Shown piece by piece: positions 8,051 through 17,812 of a stretch of DNA of 64,000 nt; the first letter of the stretch is position 1, and each line of letters opens with the position of its first letter. The position numbers were made by a program, and so were the translations under genes. The stretch is from an uncultured Devosia sp. (GTDB lineage: Bacteria; Pseudomonadota; Alphaproteobacteria; Rhizobiales; Devosiaceae): contig NZ_CAMLHM010000001.1 in NCBI RefSeq assembly GCF_946479885.1, positions 1 to 64,000 on the forward strand, in the 5' to 3' direction. The notes under the pieces were generated by a model, which saw only the letters and a list, made by a program, of their open reading frames with translations, made no database searches and was not told where the DNA came from.

Positions 8051-8791
8051 TCAGTCGGTCGAATGGGGAGAAGGGGGAGAAGGGGGCGTCTGCAGCATAT
8101 TGGCGCGGACGGCCTCGAGATGACGGCGCATGGCCGAAGCCGCGGCCTGCGCATCGCGCCGCTGCAAGGCCTCGGCAATATCGAGATGCTGCTGCTGGTA
8201 ATTGGACCAGGAGGCAGCATCGGTATGCCCCTCCTTGGCGCGCAGCCAGGGTCGCTCATGACGGATGCCCACGACCGCTTCGTAGACGGTAATGGCCAGC
8301 CGGTTGTGGGTCGCACGAACCAGGTTGATGTGGAATTCCCGGTCGCATCGCTCCCAGGTATCCAGATCGTTGGCATCGCGCCCGGCATTGGCGCTCTCGA
8401 CGATATCGGCGATCTCGCGCGCGCTGGCATTGAGCACGATGGCATTGGCAAGGCCGGGCTCGAGCGCCAGGCGAAACTCCATGAGCTCGGACGGGCTCGT
8501 ATCGAGCAGCGTCAGAGCCGGCGCATCGCCACGCGGCTGGACGACAGTACCGCTTCCCACCTTGCGGGCAATCAGCCCGGCGGCTTCGAGCTCGGCCAGC
8601 GCGTTGCGGACCACGCTGCGCGACGCGTCGAACTGACGAGCCAGGTCACGCTCGGTGGCGATCTTGTCGCCGGGCTTGAGATGGCCATCCAATATCTGCC
8701 GCTCGATCAGCGCTTGCAGTTCAGCCGATTGCTGGCGTGCGCGACCGCGTGACCCGCCGGCAGAAAAGGACGAGGCGACACTGTCTGTCAT
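8051..8791 (-). CDS. FadR/GntR-family (FCD) transcriptional regulator
   Basis: It has an N-terminal winged helix (KIATERDLARQFDASRSVVRNALAELE read in two pieces is the DNA-binding unit) and an FCD domain. The FCD domain has ERCDREFHINLVRATHN, with the ligand histidine, and a C-terminal MRRHLEAVRAN helix. It is a different branch from the pair at 1802-3354. The frame opens at 8812, but the ATG at 8791 (MTDSVASSF, 246 residues) has a good GGAGG eight bases upstream, so I start there. It lies 15 bases before the dehydrogenase on the same strand and is divergent from the gamma-glutamyltransferase-like gene. The palindrome at 8873-8905 between them is a likely operator. The effector is unknown. 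Confidence 0.85.
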   Translation of the reverse strand: MTDSVASSFSAGGSRGRARQQSAELQALIERQILDGHLKPGDKIATERDLARQFDASRSVVRNALAELEAAGLIARKVGSGTVVQPRGDAPALTLLDTSPSELMEFRLALEPGLANAIVLNASAREIADIVESANAGRDANDLDTWERCDREFHINLVRATHNRLAITVYEAVVGIRHERPWLRAKEGHTDAASWSNYQQQHLDIAEALQRRDAQAAASAMRRHLEAVRANMLQTPPSPPSPHSTD

Positions 8792-8872
8792 GAGGAGACC
8801 TCCATGAACCATATCTAGACCAATTTGCCTTGCTTGGCCATAACCATTCGCATTCTGGCCAAATTTCTCAAA

Positions 8873-8905
8873 TTGGTTCGCATTTCAGCGTATTCTTCGA
8901 ACCAA
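8873..8905 (+). promoter_or_regulatory. Inverted repeat TTGGTTCG-N17-CGAACCAA, likely FadR-type operator
   Basis: There are perfect 8-bp arms at 8873-8880 and 8898-8905 in the divergent region between the FadR-type regulator and the Ntn hydrolase. The arms sit about two helix turns apart (25 bp start to start), compatible with two dimers or a looped site. The role is inferred from symmetry and position. Confidence 0.45.
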
Positions 8906-8948
8906 ATCTGTGCCATTTGTAGCCAACATCAGATTTTCGGAGCGGCAG

Positions 8949-10547
8949 ATGAGGAATTTCGAGGAGCCCGGTCGATCGCTGGCCATGTCGCGCAATGCCA
9001 TGGCCGCCACCTCCCATCCTGCCGCCACGCTGGCGGCACTCGACATCCTGCGCGCCGGCGGCAATGCGATCGATGCAGCAGTCGGCGCTTGTGCCGTGCA
9101 ATGCGTGGTCGAGTCGGGTTCCACCGGCATCGGTGGCGATTGCTTTGCGCTGATTGCCAAAGGCGGTTCCGACCAGGTCATCGGCTACAACGGCTCCGGG
9201 CGCACCCCGGCCGCCGCGCATCTGGACTGGTATCGGCAGCAGGGCATCGACAGCATCCCCCGCCAGTCGCCGCATGCGGTCACCGTACCCGGCGCCGTCG
9301 AGGCCTGGGCCAGGCTGGTCAAGGACCACGGCCGCATGGGGCTGAAGGACATTCTCGCCCCGGCCATCGCCTATGCCCGCGACGGTTATGCGCTGACGCC
9401 GCGTGTCGCCCGGGACCTGTCCTTGCAGCGCGATTTGCTGACCAAGGACGCCAATGCGAGTGCGATCTTCCTGGTCGATGGCCAGGCGCCCGCCGCAGGC
9501 TCGACCCAGCGCCAGCCGCTGCTGGCCGATACGCTTGAAGCGATCGGTCGCGAAGGCCCCGATGCCTTCTATCGCGGCGAGGTCGCCAGCGACATGGTGA
9601 CCTATCTGCGCGATCAAGGCGGGCTGCACACGCTCGAGGACTTCGCGGCGGCGCGTGGTGACTATGCCGAGCCGGTTTCGGCGACCTATCGCGACCACAC
9701 GGTCGTCGAATGCGCCCCCAACGGCCAGGGCATCATCCCCCTGCTCATCCTGGCTATCCTGGAGCGGTTCAGCATCGCCGGCGATCCTCTGTCGGTCGAC
9801 AACCTCCACCGCGAAATCGAGGCGACCCGCCTGGCCTATTGGGTGCGCGACCACATTCTCGCCGACCCAGACTACGCCGATGTACCGGTCGAGCACGTAC
9901 TTTCAGCCGGCTTTATCGATGACATGGCGGCCCGGATCGATCTCACCCGCGCGCTGCCGCTGGATGGCGCCCCGCCATTGGCCGGCGCCGAGCATCAGGA
10001 CACGGTCTATATCAGCGTCGTGGACAAGGACCGCAACGCGGTCAGCTTCATCAACTCCATCTTCCACCCCTATGGCAGCGGCCTGATGAGCCCACGCTCG
10101 GGTGTTTTGCTGCACAACCGTGCGCAGAGCTTCGTACTCAAGCCCGGCCACCCCAATGCAATGGGTCCGTCCAAGCGGCCGCTGCACACCATCATCCCCG
10201 GCATGCTGACCCGTAACGGGCGTGTGCTCATGCCGTTCGGCGTCATGGGCGGCCATTACCAGGCCATGGGCCATGCCCATTTGCTGTCCAAGGTGCTCGA
10301 CTACGGCATGGACCTGCAATCGGCGATCGATCTGCCGCGCCTGTTCCCCCTGCCCGGTACCGACACCGTCGAGATCGAAGCCCGCCTGCGCGGCACGGTC
10401 GGCGGCGAGTTGGAAGCGCGCGGCTTCAAGGTCAAGCCACCGGCCTGGGCCATTGGCGGCGCCCAGGCGATCTGGATCGACTGGCAGACCGGCAACCTCC
10501 TGGGTGGGTCCGACCCGCGCAAGGATGGCTGCGCCCTCGGCTACTGA
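8949..10547 (+). CDS. Gamma-glutamyltransferase-family Ntn hydrolase, probably cytoplasmic
   Basis: This 532-residue member of the gamma-glutamyltranspeptidase family is normally made as a precursor that cleaves itself before a threonine. The nucleophile is visible in HQDTVYISVVDKDRNAV (Thr about 352). The small-subunit pocket motif SGLMSPRSGVLLHNRA and the substrate-binding PSKRPLHTIIPGM are present. The large subunit starts NAMAATSHPAATLAALDILR. I see no signal peptide, unlike periplasmic Ggt, so it resembles cytoplasmic relatives such as the HpxW (oxamate amidohydrolase) branch; the substrate is open. The frame opens with GTG at 8910, but the ATG at 8949 has GGAG upstream and keeps the palindrome non-coding. 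The transporter gene downstream is probably co-transcribed. Confidence 0.85.
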   Translation: MRNFEEPGRSLAMSRNAMAATSHPAATLAALDILRAGGNAIDAAVGACAVQCVVESGSTGIGGDCFALIAKGGSDQVIGYNGSGRTPAAAHLDWYRQQGIDSIPRQSPHAVTVPGAVEAWARLVKDHGRMGLKDILAPAIAYARDGYALTPRVARDLSLQRDLLTKDANASAIFLVDGQAPAAGSTQRQPLLADTLEAIGREGPDAFYRGEVASDMVTYLRDQGGLHTLEDFAAARGDYAEPVSATYRDHTVVECAPNGQGIIPLLILAILERFSIAGDPLSVDNLHREIEATRLAYWVRDHILADPDYADVPVEHVLSAGFIDDMAARIDLTRALPLDGAPPLAGAEHQDTVYISVVDKDRNAVSFINSIFHPYGSGLMSPRSGVLLHNRAQSFVLKPGHPNAMGPSKRPLHTIIPGMLTRNGRVLMPFGVMGGHYQAMGHAHLLSKVLDYGMDLQSAIDLPRLFPLPGTDTVEIEARLRGTVGGELEARGFKVKPPAWAIGGAQAIWIDWQTGNLLGGSDPRKDGCALGY

Positions 10548-10599
10548 TTGCCTATCCAAGCTCTTCGAACTCGAGGCGGTCAGATCTGACCGAGATGCC

Positions 10600-11598
10600 A
10601 TGCACGCCATTACCAGTTTCGCCAAGGCAAACAGCTACATCCTGCTGTTGATCGCAACGGTTGCCATCGCCGCTGTGCTGCCCGTCTCCGGCGCAGCCGC
10701 CAAGGTCGTGTCGCAGATCAGCTACGGCGCGGTGGCGCTGCTGTTCTTCCTTTATGGCGCAAAGCTGAAATCGGAAACGATCATTGCCGGCATCACCAAC
10801 CTGCGGCTGCAAAGCCTGGTCGTCGGCTCAACCTTTGTGCTGTTCCCGTTGCTCGGCCTCGTGATCGTGCTGGTCGCAGGGCGCTTCATTCCCAGTGAAT
10901 TGAGCACCGGCTTCCTCTTCCTGACCCTGCTGCCGTCCACCGTGCAATCGTCCATCGCCTTTACCGCCATGGCGCGCGGCAATGTGCCGGCGGCAATCTG
11001 TGCGGCATCCCTGTCCAACGTCCTGGGCGTCGTGGTCACGCCGGTGCTGGCCGCCCTGCTGCTCAACACCAACGGGCTGCGCATTGATGGCAGCACGATC
11101 ATCTGGATCTGCCTGCAACTGCTGGCGCCGTTCCTCGCCGGGCAGTTGCTGCGCCCCTGGATCGGCGCGCATGTCGAGCGGGCCAAGCGGCTCACCACCA
11201 TCGTCGATCGTGGCTCGATCCTGCTGATCGTCTATTCCGCCTTCAGCGCCGGCATGGTGGCCGGCATCTGGAGCAAGCTTAGCTTGGCCCATCTTGGCGT
11301 CGTCGTGGCGATGGACATGACGCTGCTGCTGATGGCGGTCGGCCTGATGCTGTTGCTCGGCCGTCGGCTCAAGCTCGACCATGCGGATTCGATGGCGTTG
11401 CTGTTCTGCGGCTCGCAGAAGAGCCTCGCCAGCGGCGTGCCCATGGCCAATATCCTGTTTGTGGGTAGCGTCACTGCCACCACCATCCTGCCGCTGATGC
11501 TGTTCCACCAGCTGCAGTTGATCCTGGCGGCCACTATTGCCCAAGGCGCCGCAAACCGGGTCCGCGACGCCGAAGTCCTGATCCCCAAGACGCCCTAA
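10600..11598 (+). CDS. Bile acid:sodium symporter family (SBF-like) permease
   Basis: This 332-residue polytopic membrane protein has about nine or ten hydrophobic segments. The family motif is in the middle: FLTLLPSTVQSSIAFT and then ICAASLSNVLGVVVTP. A second half-site reads LLFCGSQKSLASGVPMAN. These paired crossover motifs are typical of the SBF-like (YfeH/P7-type) branch. The frame extends upstream to 10222, but that part overlaps the Ntn hydrolase; the ATG at 10600 (MHAITSFAKAN) is the first sensible start, 52 bases after the hydrolase stop. It may export or import an organic anion related to the hydrolase substrate. The ion coupling and the substrate are not visible in the sequence. Confidence 0.85.
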   Translation: MHAITSFAKANSYILLLIATVAIAAVLPVSGAAAKVVSQISYGAVALLFFLYGAKLKSETIIAGITNLRLQSLVVGSTFVLFPLLGLVIVLVAGRFIPSELSTGFLFLTLLPSTVQSSIAFTAMARGNVPAAICAASLSNVLGVVVTPVLAALLLNTNGLRIDGSTIIWICLQLLAPFLAGQLLRPWIGAHVERAKRLTTIVDRGSILLIVYSAFSAGMVAGIWSKLSLAHLGVVVAMDMTLLLMAVGLMLLLGRRLKLDHADSMALLFCGSQKSLASGVPMANILFVGSVTATTILPLMLFHQLQLILAATIAQGAANRVRDAEVLIPKTP

Positions 11599-11641
11599 GG
11601 CTCGGGCAGACCGATTTCACGCTGAGCTCAACGACGCGCTC

Positions 11642-12859
11642 TCATTGGGCTTCGTCCCCACGCTCACGCGGCCGGGTCCAGACAATGCCGTCGGCATCAA
11701 ATCCCCACCTCCCGTTGCCCAGCGTGGGCGATGCGGTGCCCAGGGCGAGTGAGCTGCGTGAAAAGCTGATGGGTGTGCGCAATCCCGGCACCCCTTGCGG
11801 GGAGATGCGCATGCCCCGCGCTTCGATCTGCGGCTCGGCCAGGGCCTCGGCGACCGTGTTGATCGGCCCCGCCGGTACGCCCGCTTGCTTGAGGGCCGCG
11901 ATCAGCTCGCTGCGCGGCCGGGCAGACGTGCGTTCCGCAATCGCCGCGCACAGCACGGAACGATTGGCGACCCGCTCGGCATTGGTGGCATAGGCCGCGT
12001 CGCTGGCGAATTCGGCCATGCCGAGCACGCCGCACAGTGCCACGAACTGGCGGTCATTGCCGCAGGCTATGATCAGATGCCCGTCGGACGCGGGAAAGAC
12101 CTGATAGGGCACGATATTGGGATGTGCATTGCCCATCCGGGTCGGCGCCTTGCCCGAGGCGAGATAGTTCATCGCCTGGTTGGCCAGCACACCGACCCCG
12201 CAATCGAACAAAGCCAGGTCGACCTGCTGCCCCAGACCCGACCTGGCCCGCTCGGCCAGCGCTGCCTGGATGCCGATAACGCCATAGAGCCCGGTGAAGA
12301 TATCGATCCAGGCCACACCCACTTTCTGGGGTTCTCCCTGGGGATCGCCCGTCAGGTCCATGATCCCCGACATGCCCTGGATCAGGAAGTCGTAGCCCGG
12401 ATCGGCCGCCATCGGCCCGGTCTGGCCGAAGCCGGTGATCGAGGCATAGATCACCCGCGGATTGCTCGCCGACACGCTCTCATAGTCGAGACCATATTTG
12501 CGCAGGCCCCCGACCTTGAAGTTCTCGATCACCACATCAGCCTCGGCGATCAGGTCTTTGACGCGCGCCAGGTCGCCGGCATCGTCAAAGTCGCAGACCA
12601 GCGAATGCTTGCCCCGGTTGGCCGCATGATAATAGGCGGCCGCCGATTCCGTGCCGCCATGCCCATCGGGCCGGTGGATGAAGGGCGGTCCCCAGGCGCG
12701 CGTATCGTCGCCCTCAGGGCTCTCGATCTTGACCACATCGGCGCCGAGATCGGCCAGGGTCTGGCCGATCCAGGGGCCGGCTAGAATCCGCGCCAGCTCG
12801 ACGACGCGAAGGCCGTGCAGCGGTGGAATCGATCTATCGCCCACGGCGTCCTCGCTCAA
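11642..12859 (-). CDS. Class III (CaiB/BaiF) acyl-CoA:carboxylate CoA-transferase
   Basis: This 405-residue family III CoA-transferase has N-terminal [21 protein letters not shown] (two overlapping pieces of the CoA-binding Rossmann half), [14 protein letters not shown], and the catalytic aspartate in [13 protein letters not shown] (D157). The gene start overlaps the stop of gcdH by four bases (12856-12859), so the two are translated as a unit. In this context the enzyme most likely activates glutarate with CoA, using succinyl-CoA or a similar donor, and hands glutaryl-CoA to GcdH in lysine or tryptophan degradation. That role is inferred from the pairing; the fold itself is certain. Confidence 0.88.
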   Translation of the reverse strand: MSEDAVGDRSIPPLHGLRVVELARILAGPWIGQTLADLGADVVKIESPEGDDTRAWGPPFIHRPDGHGGTESAAAYYHAANRGKHSLVCDFDDAGDLARVKDLIAEADVVIENFKVGGLRKYGLDYESVSASNPRVIYASITGFGQTGPMAADPGYDFLIQGMSGIMDLTGDPQGEPQKVGVAWIDIFTGLYGVIGIQAALAERARSGLGQQVDLALFDCGVGVLANQAMNYLASGKAPTRMGNAHPNIVPYQVFPASDGHLIIACGNDRQFVALCGVLGMAEFASDAAYATNAERVANRSVLCAAIAERTSARPRSELIAALKQAGVPAGPINTVAEALAEPQIEARGMRISPQGVPGLRTPISFSRSSLALGTASPTLGNGRWGFDADGIVWTRPRERGDEAQ

Positions 12860-14082
12860 AAGAAGGCCTGCAGCCCGGTTTGGGCGCGCCCGAGGATCAG
12901 CGCGTGGACGTCGTGCGTGCCCTCATAGGTGTTGACGGTCTCCAGGTTCTGCGAGTGGCGCATGACGTGATATTCGATCTGGATGCCGTTGCCGCCATGC
13001 ATGTCGCGAGCCTGGCGTGCGATATCGAGGGCCTTGCCGCAATTGTTGCGCTTGACGATCGAGATCATTTCGGGCGCGAATTTGCCCTCGTCCATCAGCC
13101 GCCCAACGCGCAGCGAAGCCTGCAGGCCCAGCGCGATTTCGGTCTGCATATCGGCGAGCTTCTTCTGGAACAGCTGCATGCCGGCCAGCGGCTTGCCGAA
13201 CTGCCTGCGGTCCAGCCCATATTGACGGGCACGTAGCCAGCAGTCCTCGGCCGCCCCCATGGTGCCCCAGGAAATGCCGTAGCGGGCCCGGTTGAGACAA
13301 CCGAATGGCCCGCCCAGGCCCTCGGCATGCGGCAGCAATGCATCCTCGCCGACCTCGACGTCCTCCATCACGATTTCGCCAGTGACCGAGGCGCGCAGCG
13401 ACAGCTTGCCGCCGATCTTGGGGGTCGACAGACCCTGCATGCCCTTTTCGAGCACGAAGCCGCGGATCTCGTTGCCATGCGCCGCCGACTTGGCCCAGAC
13501 GACGAAAACATCGGCAATCGGCGAATTCGAAATCCAGGTCTTGGCGCCGCTCAGCCGGTACCCAGAGGCGGTCTTTGCGGCTCGCGTCCTCATGCCGCCG
13601 GGATCGGAACCCGCATCCGGCTCAGTCAGTCCAAAGCAACCGATCCACTCCCCCGATGCCAGCTTGGGGAGATATTTCTGCCGCTGCTCTTCGGACCCAT
13701 AGGCATAGATCGGATACATGACGAGCGAGGACTGAACGCTCATCATCGAGCGATAGCCGGAATCGATCCGTTCGACTTCGCGCGCCACGAGGCCGTAGGC
13801 GACATAGGAGGCGCCGATGCCGCCATACTCCTCGGGGATGGACACGCCGAGCAAACCGGCCTCGCCCATCTCGCGGAAAATTCCCGGATCGGTCCGTTCC
13901 TCCAGATAGTCGTCGACAACCCGGGGCACGAGCTTGCTCGTCGCAAAGGCCGCTGCGCTGTCGCGGATCATCCGCTCGTCGAGCGAGAGCTGATCATCGA
14001 GCAGGAACGGGTCCTGCCAGTTGAATGCCCCTCGATCGGCGACGATTTTCGCGCGCGTGGACGCTTGGGCCGTTTCGGACAT
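12856..14082 (-). CDS. gcdH: Glutaryl-CoA dehydrogenase
   Basis: This 408-residue flavin-dependent acyl-CoA dehydrogenase oxidises and decarboxylates glutaryl-CoA to crotonyl-CoA. The GcdH-specific catalytic glutamate sits in [17 protein letters not shown] (E387), with the following block [10 protein letters not shown] typical of GcdH. The FAD-binding [17 protein letters not shown] and [17 protein letters not shown] are intact, as is the substrate-binding region [14 protein letters not shown]. The open frame runs upstream to 14406, but that overlaps the divergent LysR gene; the ATG at 14082 (MSETAQAST) gives normal length. The gene is divergent from the LysR regulator at 14216, a common arrangement for gcdH and its regulator (GcdR/GcvA type). 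Confidence 0.92.
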   Translation of the reverse strand: MSETAQASTRAKIVADRGAFNWQDPFLLDDQLSLDERMIRDSAAAFATSKLVPRVVDDYLEERTDPGIFREMGEAGLLGVSIPEEYGGIGASYVAYGLVAREVERIDSGYRSMMSVQSSLVMYPIYAYGSEEQRQKYLPKLASGEWIGCFGLTEPDAGSDPGGMRTRAAKTASGYRLSGAKTWISNSPIADVFVVWAKSAAHGNEIRGFVLEKGMQGLSTPKIGGKLSLRASVTGEIVMEDVEVGEDALLPHAEGLGGPFGCLNRARYGISWGTMGAAEDCWLRARQYGLDRRQFGKPLAGMQLFQKKLADMQTEIALGLQASLRVGRLMDEGKFAPEMISIVKRNNCGKALDIARQARDMHGGNGIQIEYHVMRHSQNLETVNTYEGTHDVHALILGRAQTGLQAFF

Positions 14083-14215
14083 TGCAGGTCTTTCGTGGAA
14101 GCCGATTTTGACAGGTCGCTGCACGGCAACGCACCGCGCATCCATGACCTTAGCGATTGAATGTCGGGCCGGAAAAGCATAGCTAGGCTTGAGTTGATGC
14201 ATAAAAGGCATATTC

Positions 14216-15130
14216 ATGTCGCGTCCGCGCCGCTTCGTCCCCTCTATCAGCCTGCTGGCAGCGTTCGAGGCCGTGTTGCGGACGGGTTCGACCGCGGCCG
14301 CCGCCCGCGAGCTGGATCTGAGCCAGGGCGCCGTCAGCCGGCTGATCCAGAATCTCGAAGTCCAGCTCGGGCGCACACTGTTCGACCGACATCGCCGCCG
14401 GCTCATCGCGACGGAGGCAGCGCGTAGCTACGGTCGCGACATTACCCGCGCCCTCGATCTCATCCAGCGCGCCAGCATGGAGCTGTCGGCCAATCCTGGC
14501 GGCGGCGTGCTGTCACTGGCCATCCTGCCGGCCTTTGGCACGCGCTGGCTGGCGCCGCGCCTAGGGAGCTTCCTGGTCGCCCATCCGGGCATCACCATCA
14601 ATCTGGGCACACGGCTCAAGCGCTTCAATTTCGCGGCGGAATCCTTCGATGCCGCCATTCACTTCGGCATTGGCGATTGGCGCGAGGCAGGACACCTCAA
14701 ACTGTTCGACGAAGGGCTGACGGCCTGCGCCGCGCCCGCCCTTCTCGCGGGACAGCGCTTCGAGACGGTCGACGATCTGCGTTCGCAGCAATTGTTCCAG
14801 ATCGAAACTCGTCCCACAGCCTGGGCGGCGTGGTTCGCGGGCCAAGGGGTCGAGGCGTCGGCCAACCGAGGCATGCTGTTCGACCAGTTTGCCCCCATGA
14901 CGCAGGCCGCGATTGCCGGTTTGGGGATCGCGCTCCTGCCGGACTACCTGGCGGAGCCTGAAATAGCGGAAGGGCGGCTCGTTCCGCTTTTCAAGCGCGC
15001 CATCACCGGCGTCGGCTCCTATTGGCTGGTATGGCCCGAGGCCCGCGCCAACTACCCACCACTGCTGGCCTTCCGCGCGTGGCTCGAGGCCGAGACGGCG
15101 ACCCTGAGTGCCACGGTGGGCAAAGCCTGA
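14216..15130 (+). CDS. LysR-family regulator (GcvA type) divergent from gcdH
   Basis: This 304-residue LysR protein has a winged-helix domain at residues 1-65 ([20 protein letters not shown], then [14 protein letters not shown] as recognition region), followed by a PBP-like effector domain ([29 protein letters not shown]). The substitution pattern is GcvA-like. It is divergent from gcdH with 133 bases between the starts and very probably controls glutarate use. An AAAAGG ribosome site lies seven bases before the ATG. A short inverted repeat ATGC-N7-GCAT (14197-14211) overlaps that site and might be part of its own operator, though the symmetry is weak. Confidence 0.88.
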   Translation: MSRPRRFVPSISLLAAFEAVLRTGSTAAAARELDLSQGAVSRLIQNLEVQLGRTLFDRHRRRLIATEAARSYGRDITRALDLIQRASMELSANPGGGVLSLAILPAFGTRWLAPRLGSFLVAHPGITINLGTRLKRFNFAAESFDAAIHFGIGDWREAGHLKLFDEGLTACAAPALLAGQRFETVDDLRSQQLFQIETRPTAWAAWFAGQGVEASANRGMLFDQFAPMTQAAIAGLGIALLPDYLAEPEIAEGRLVPLFKRAITGVGSYWLVWPEARANYPPLLAFRAWLEAETATLSATVGKA

Positions 15131-15214
15131 GCCGCGCGACCTTCGAAAGCAGGTTCAAGAGCAAGGCCGTGGGGCCGATTCCGGGCCTGCGGTCAATGCT
15201 CACCCCGGAAAAGG

Positions 15215-15237
15215 CGCTGGCCCGCATAGGGCCAGCG
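15215..15237 (-). terminator. Hairpin terminator between convergent LysR and ABC operon
   Basis: There are perfect 9-bp arms CGCTGGCCC / GGGCCAGCG around GCATA. Read on the minus strand it is followed by CCTTTTCC, a weak U-run. It sits in the convergent gap and may serve both directions. Confidence 0.5.
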
Positions 15238-15262
15238 TCGGTGCTAACGTCTCTGGCAGACC

Positions 15263-16810
15263 TCAGGCTCTCGATTTGAGGTAGGCGTCAGCCTGCTTTT
15301 CCATCTCGGCCTGAAGCACATCGAGACCGGCGGCGTCGGCGGCGCTTTTGAGCTTGTCGAGTTGGCTGTCCACATCGGCGACGCCGTAGAAAAGCGGGTT
15401 GGCGTGCTGGATGATGACATTGTTCATCGCCGCGGCGGCCTCGCGCACCGGGGTGACGTCCGGCACGAAGGAGGCGAAGGTGTCGGTGGTGAAGTTGTCG
15501 TAGTTCTGCGCCCAGTCAAAGACCGCCTTCTCGGACTCGGTCATGAAGGACGACCGACGTTCCAGGCTCGAACGCCAAAGCAGCGCATAACCGGGGAAGG
15601 CATACTGGCTGAGCTGCTTGACACCGTCATCGCCCGCAGGCTCCCAGTCCGTGCCCTCGATGCCGTATTCGATGAGGTCGTGGTTCTCCTTGACCGAGAG
15701 CCAGTCCTGCAGCGCCAGGGCGCGATCCACATCGCCGCCATTGGCATTGACCACGACCATGTTGTCGGCCTGGAAGGTCTGGACCGGCTTGACCGCCGTC
15801 AGCGGCTTGCCGAAGGGCATGACCTGAGCCAGCCGGGCCTCGGGGATATTGCGCTGCAGCGCGACAAGCTGATTGCTCGAGGTGCCATCGGTCATGGCCC
15901 AACCGCTGGCGAAGCGGCCCGCCTGGAACTGGCTGTCGACGGTGGCCCGGTCGACATTCATGCCGTCGGCGTTGATGATGCCGTCATTGTAGTACTGGCG
16001 GATCTTGCGCAGGGCGGCGACGACGCCTTCGTCTTCCCAGAACGGCATGGGGTGAGACGAGCCGGTGGTGGCCGCGTCCTTGGCAAAGAGGAACCGCAGG
16101 CCCGAACCGGCGAACAGGTACTGCATGGTGTAGGGGTTCTCCCAGGAGTGCTGGTTGAACATGGCCGTCGGCGTCGGCACGGCGTAGATCCAGTGCGAGT
16201 TGGACACCAGGGAATAGGGTGTGACCCCGTCTTCCTTCTCCTTGATGGTGTAGAAGAAGCGCTCGAGGGTGTCGTAGTCGGTGATCTCACCAAAACCGTG
16301 TTTTTCGGCCAGGTCCTGGCGGATGCTGAAATGCTGGATGCGGCCGGCGCTGTTGACCTGCGGGATGCCCCACAGCTTGCCGTTCCAGGTGTTGGCCTCG
16401 ATCAGCTTGGGCGCGATCTGGGTTTTGAGATTGGGCCATTTGTCGATCAGGCCGGTGAGGTCGGCAAGTGCGCCATCCTGCTGCAGCTGCGCCATGTTGA
16501 GCCAGAGCGCCTGCAGCGCAGAGTCGAATTGGGCGCCTGCCGTGAACTTGAGCAGGGCCTGCTGGCCATAATTGCCCCAGTTGATGAACTCGGCATCGAA
16601 GGTGAAGCCATGCTCGGCCTGGAGTGCGGCATTGGCCTTTTCCAGGACCGCCGCCCAGTTGCTGGGTGCCTGCGACGGCAGGACGGCGACCGAGGTACCG
16701 GACAGGCCCTGCGCCATTGCCCGCGACATGCCACCGGACATGGCGGCTCCAATTCCGGCGGCGCCGCTTAGGGCGAGGAAATGCCGGCGGTTCAAACGAA
16801 AGCTTCCCAT
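15263..16810 (-). CDS. Carbohydrate ABC transporter, substrate-binding protein (Tat signal)
   Basis: This 515-residue extracellular solute-binding protein is of the LplA-type family 1 group. It begins with a twin-arginine signal (LNRRHFLALSG, then a mild hydrophobic stretch, cut near SRAMAQG), so it is probably exported folded by Tat. The mature domain has QALWLNMAQLQQDGALADLT, a typical hinge region, and aromatic residues typical of sugar binding (WNGKLWGIPQVNS, SWENPYTMQYLF). It has no lipobox. It feeds the two permeases transcribed before it on the same strand (16850-18756). The substrate is unknown. Family members of this length bind oligosaccharides, uronates or polysaccharide fragments. 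It ends in a convergent gap with a hairpin. Confidence 0.87.
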   Translation of the reverse strand: MGSFRLNRRHFLALSGAAGIGAAMSGGMSRAMAQGLSGTSVAVLPSQAPSNWAAVLEKANAALQAEHGFTFDAEFINWGNYGQQALLKFTAGAQFDSALQALWLNMAQLQQDGALADLTGLIDKWPNLKTQIAPKLIEANTWNGKLWGIPQVNSAGRIQHFSIRQDLAEKHGFGEITDYDTLERFFYTIKEKEDGVTPYSLVSNSHWIYAVPTPTAMFNQHSWENPYTMQYLFAGSGLRFLFAKDAATTGSSHPMPFWEDEGVVAALRKIRQYYNDGIINADGMNVDRATVDSQFQAGRFASGWAMTDGTSSNQLVALQRNIPEARLAQVMPFGKPLTAVKPVQTFQADNMVVVNANGGDVDRALALQDWLSVKENHDLIEYGIEGTDWEPAGDDGVKQLSQYAFPGYALLWRSSLERRSSFMTESEKAVFDWAQNYDNFTTDTFASFVPDVTPVREAAAAMNNVIIQHANPLFYGVADVDSQLDKLKSAADAAGLDVLQAEMEKQADAYLKSRA

Positions 16811-16849
16811 TTGTAGTCTCCTCCTGCGGCGGCCAGGTGATGGGGGCCG

Positions 16850-17812
16850 CTATCCCTTGGTTGCGCCCAGGGTGATGCCCTTGACGAAGAAACGCTGCGC
16901 GAATGGGTAGGCCAAAAGGATCGGCCCGATGGTCAGTACCGTCATGGCGAAGCGGAGCTGGTAGACTGGCGCCGCCGCCTGTGCCGCCGTGGCGCCGGGA
17001 AGGGCCGCGGCATTGGTCACGTTGGAGATCAGGTTCTGCAGGATCAGCTGCAGCGGGTACCGATCGGGATCGGACAGGAACAGCAGCGGCATGAACCATT
17101 CGTTCCAGTAGGTGACGGCGTAAAACAGGCCGAGTACGGCCAGGATCGGCTTGGAGAGCGGCAGCACGATCTGGAAGAAGATGCGCAGCTCCCCTGCCCC
17201 ATCGATGCGCGCGGCATCGATCACCTCCTCGGGCAATTGCCGGAAGAAGCTGACGGCCACGAAGACCAGGAAGGGCGCGATCATGATCGGCAGGATCACG
17301 GCGAACCAGCTGTTGGAGAGGCTGAGCACCTGCGTCACCAGCAGGTAGAGCGGCACCAGCCCGCCATGAAACAGCATGGGGATATAGGAAAAGATCGTCA
17401 GGGGGCGGCTGACCAGCGGCAGCCTGCGGGCGATGACCCAGGCCAGGGACGCCGTGCAATAGACGGAAAGCGCCGTACCCACCAGGGTTATGAAGAGCGA
17501 CGCCAGGTAGCCGCCGAACAGCGATTGTCCGGTGAACAGCATCTGGTAGGCGGTGAGGGAAAAGGGCTGCGGAAACAGGCTGTAGCCGGTCCGCGCCAGC
17601 ACCGACTCGTCGGTCAGCGATCCCGCGATGATCATCCAGAGCGGAATGAGGCAGAACAGTCCGAACAGCGTCACCACGCCATAGCTGACGAGGGTGAAAG
17701 GCTCCGCCCGTCCGCGAAGCCGACGGCGTTTGCGGGTCGCGGTGGACGAGGCCGCCGCGGGAAGCAGGTCAGACGAGCTGGCAAGATTGCTGGTGTAATC
17801 GGTCGTGCTCAC
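16850..17812 (-). CDS. Carbohydrate ABC transporter permease (LplC/YtcP type)
   Basis: This 320-residue inner-membrane permease of the sugar type (MalG superfamily) has an extended basic N-terminal tail (about 40 residues, ATRKRRRLRGRAEPF) and six membrane segments. The EAA loop is EEVIDAARIDGAGELRIFFQ (about 195-214) followed by VLPLSKPILAVLGLF. The C-terminus AQRFFVKGITLGATKG is the usual ending of the LplC/YtcP group. Its start overlaps the end of the other permease by four bases (17809-17812). It is paired with the long family 1 binding protein downstream, as in aldouronate and complex-sugar importers. Confidence 0.9.
   Translation of the reverse strand: MSTTDYTSNLASSSDLLPAAASSTATRKRRRLRGRAEPFTLVSYGVVTLFGLFCLIPLWMIIAGSLTDESVLARTGYSLFPQPFSLTAYQMLFTGQSLFGGYLASLFITLVGTALSVYCTASLAWVIARRLPLVSRPLTIFSYIPMLFHGGLVPLYLLVTQVLSLSNSWFAVILPIMIAPFLVFVAVSFFRQLPEEVIDAARIDGAGELRIFFQIVLPLSKPILAVLGLFYAVTYWNEWFMPLLFLSDPDRYPLQLILQNLISNVTNAAALPGATAAQAAAPVYQLRFAMTVLTIGPILLAYPFAQRFFVKGITLGATKG

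Noticed and set aside
10222..10599. N-terminal extension of the SBF-family permease
   Set aside because: It lies within the Ntn hydrolase gene in another frame; the hydrophobic protein starts properly at 10600.
14083..14406. N-terminal extension of gcdH
   Set aside because: It would overlap the divergent LysR gene completely at its 5' end, and the extra residues are Arg/Ser-rich with no match to acyl-CoA dehydrogenases.
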